This document shows, piece after piece, positions 32,831 through 32,980 of a DNA stretch of 32,980 nt. The notes under the pieces are model-generated. The model was not told where the DNA came from. It saw nothing but the letters and a program-made list of their open reading frames with translations, and searched no databases. This DNA comes from JBBSUQ01 sp964389755 (GTDB lineage: Bacteria > Bacteroidota > Bacteroidia > Flavobacteriales_D > Crocinitomicaceae). Where the stretch lies: assembly GCA_964389755.1 (NCBI GenBank), contig CAYMEW010000040.1, positions 1-32,980 on the forward strand, given 5' to 3'. The position numbers were made by a program, and so were the translations under genes. How positions within the stretch are numbered: position 1 is the first letter of the stretch; the number at the start of each line of letters is the position of its first letter.

Positions 32831-32927
32831 TCCGAAGCCTTACCGTGTACTCACCATTCCACAACAACTTCATATACATTTTAAGTTTCAATACGAAGCA
32901 ATCCGCGTGTGCTTTACAATGCGCATT
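32831..32927. repeat. Dispersed repeat, right-end copy 2
   Basis: A full copy at 32861-32927 carries ACAACAACTTCATA and ATACGAAGCAATCCGCGTGT, nearly identical in the core to 101-160. A degenerate core (CGAAGCCTTACCGTGTACT) precedes it at 32833-32851. Confidence 0.6.
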
Positions 32928-32980
32928 AGTGAAAGCTGCCGGGACCCAACGCATGCAGTTCCGCAGAACTTTTACCTTGT

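Larger units (their letters stand above)
32517..32980. other. Gene-free region with repeats
   Basis: No gene is visible after hutU up to the window end (464 bases). The stretch holds several copies of the repeat seen at 101-160, an interrupted inverted repeat (32655-32716) and an A/T-rich hairpin (32767-32796). Open frames on both strands are short, rich in Arg, Cys and His, and have no recognisable domain. Confidence 0.65.

Noticed and set aside
1..32980. CRISPR array, tRNA/rRNA, prophage, toxin-antitoxin or restriction genes
   Set aside because: I looked for regular spacer-repeat arrays, cloverleaf sequences, integrase/transposase motifs and nuclease or methylase motifs and saw none. The 11-bp array lacks spacers.

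Overview
The window looks like chromosomal DNA of a Bacteroidota bacterium (a Flavobacteriia- or Chitinophagia-like lineage; I cannot place it further). The evidence is the repeated TAnnTTTG -7 boxes (once with TTTG exactly 19 bases upstream), the lack of Shine-Dalgarno sequences, a secreted protease ending in a type IX secretion (T9SS) sorting domain, the long (~670 residue) form of urocanase, a large two-domain secreted amidohydrolase, and SPII lipoproteins. About 30 genes are supported, packed tightly in short operons with 1-4 nt overlaps and several tail-to-tail overlaps. Nearly all are housekeeping or common accessory genes. I found no CRISPR array, tRNA, rRNA, prophage, transposase or defence system.

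Layout. 1-439 is gene-free and holds a dispersed repeat, an 11-bp tandem array and a coding-like stretch I cannot assign. 440-2414 (minus) is a cytochrome b-like membrane protein, a cytochrome c lipoprotein and hflX with junctions of 1 and 0 nt. 2557-6914 (plus) is a pair of secreted amidohydrolases. 6937-7155 is a small acidic lipoprotein. 7338-7937 is a Mn-type superoxide dismutase. 7944-10739 (minus) is mrp, a NifU-like Fe-S gene and a membrane glycosyltransferase-like gene, behind the best promoter in the window. 10804-12717 (minus) is a Na+/H+ antiporter and a lipoprotein. 12861-14237 is a CarH-like B12-binding MerR regulator overlapping tail-to-tail with an acyl-CoA thioesterase.

14385-17731 (plus) is a translationally coupled operon: sugar-phosphate isomerase, lipB, a beta-lactamase-fold hydrolase and a conserved small protein. 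17724-20615 (minus) is a family 9 glycosyltransferase and an LtaS-like phosphoglycerol transferase (cell-envelope genes). Divergent from them, 20701-24064 (plus) holds asnB, rdgB and nadC. 24061-24429 is a small membrane protein. 24441-27882 (minus) is thiS-thiC-thiE-thiD under a TPP riboswitch. 28083-30209 (minus) is a T9SS-exported M43 metalloprotease ended by a strong terminator. 30504-32516 (plus) is hutU. 32517-32980 is gene-free, with more copies of the left-end repeat, a long inverted repeat and an A/T hairpin.

The most unusual points are the loss of the HxH metal site in two of the three amidohydrolase domains, the repeat family near both ends, the 11-bp array, the B12-photoreceptor-type regulator without carotenoid genes next to it, and the thi operon that has thiS but no adjacent thiG/thiH/thiF. 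I do not see a clearly new multi-gene system.
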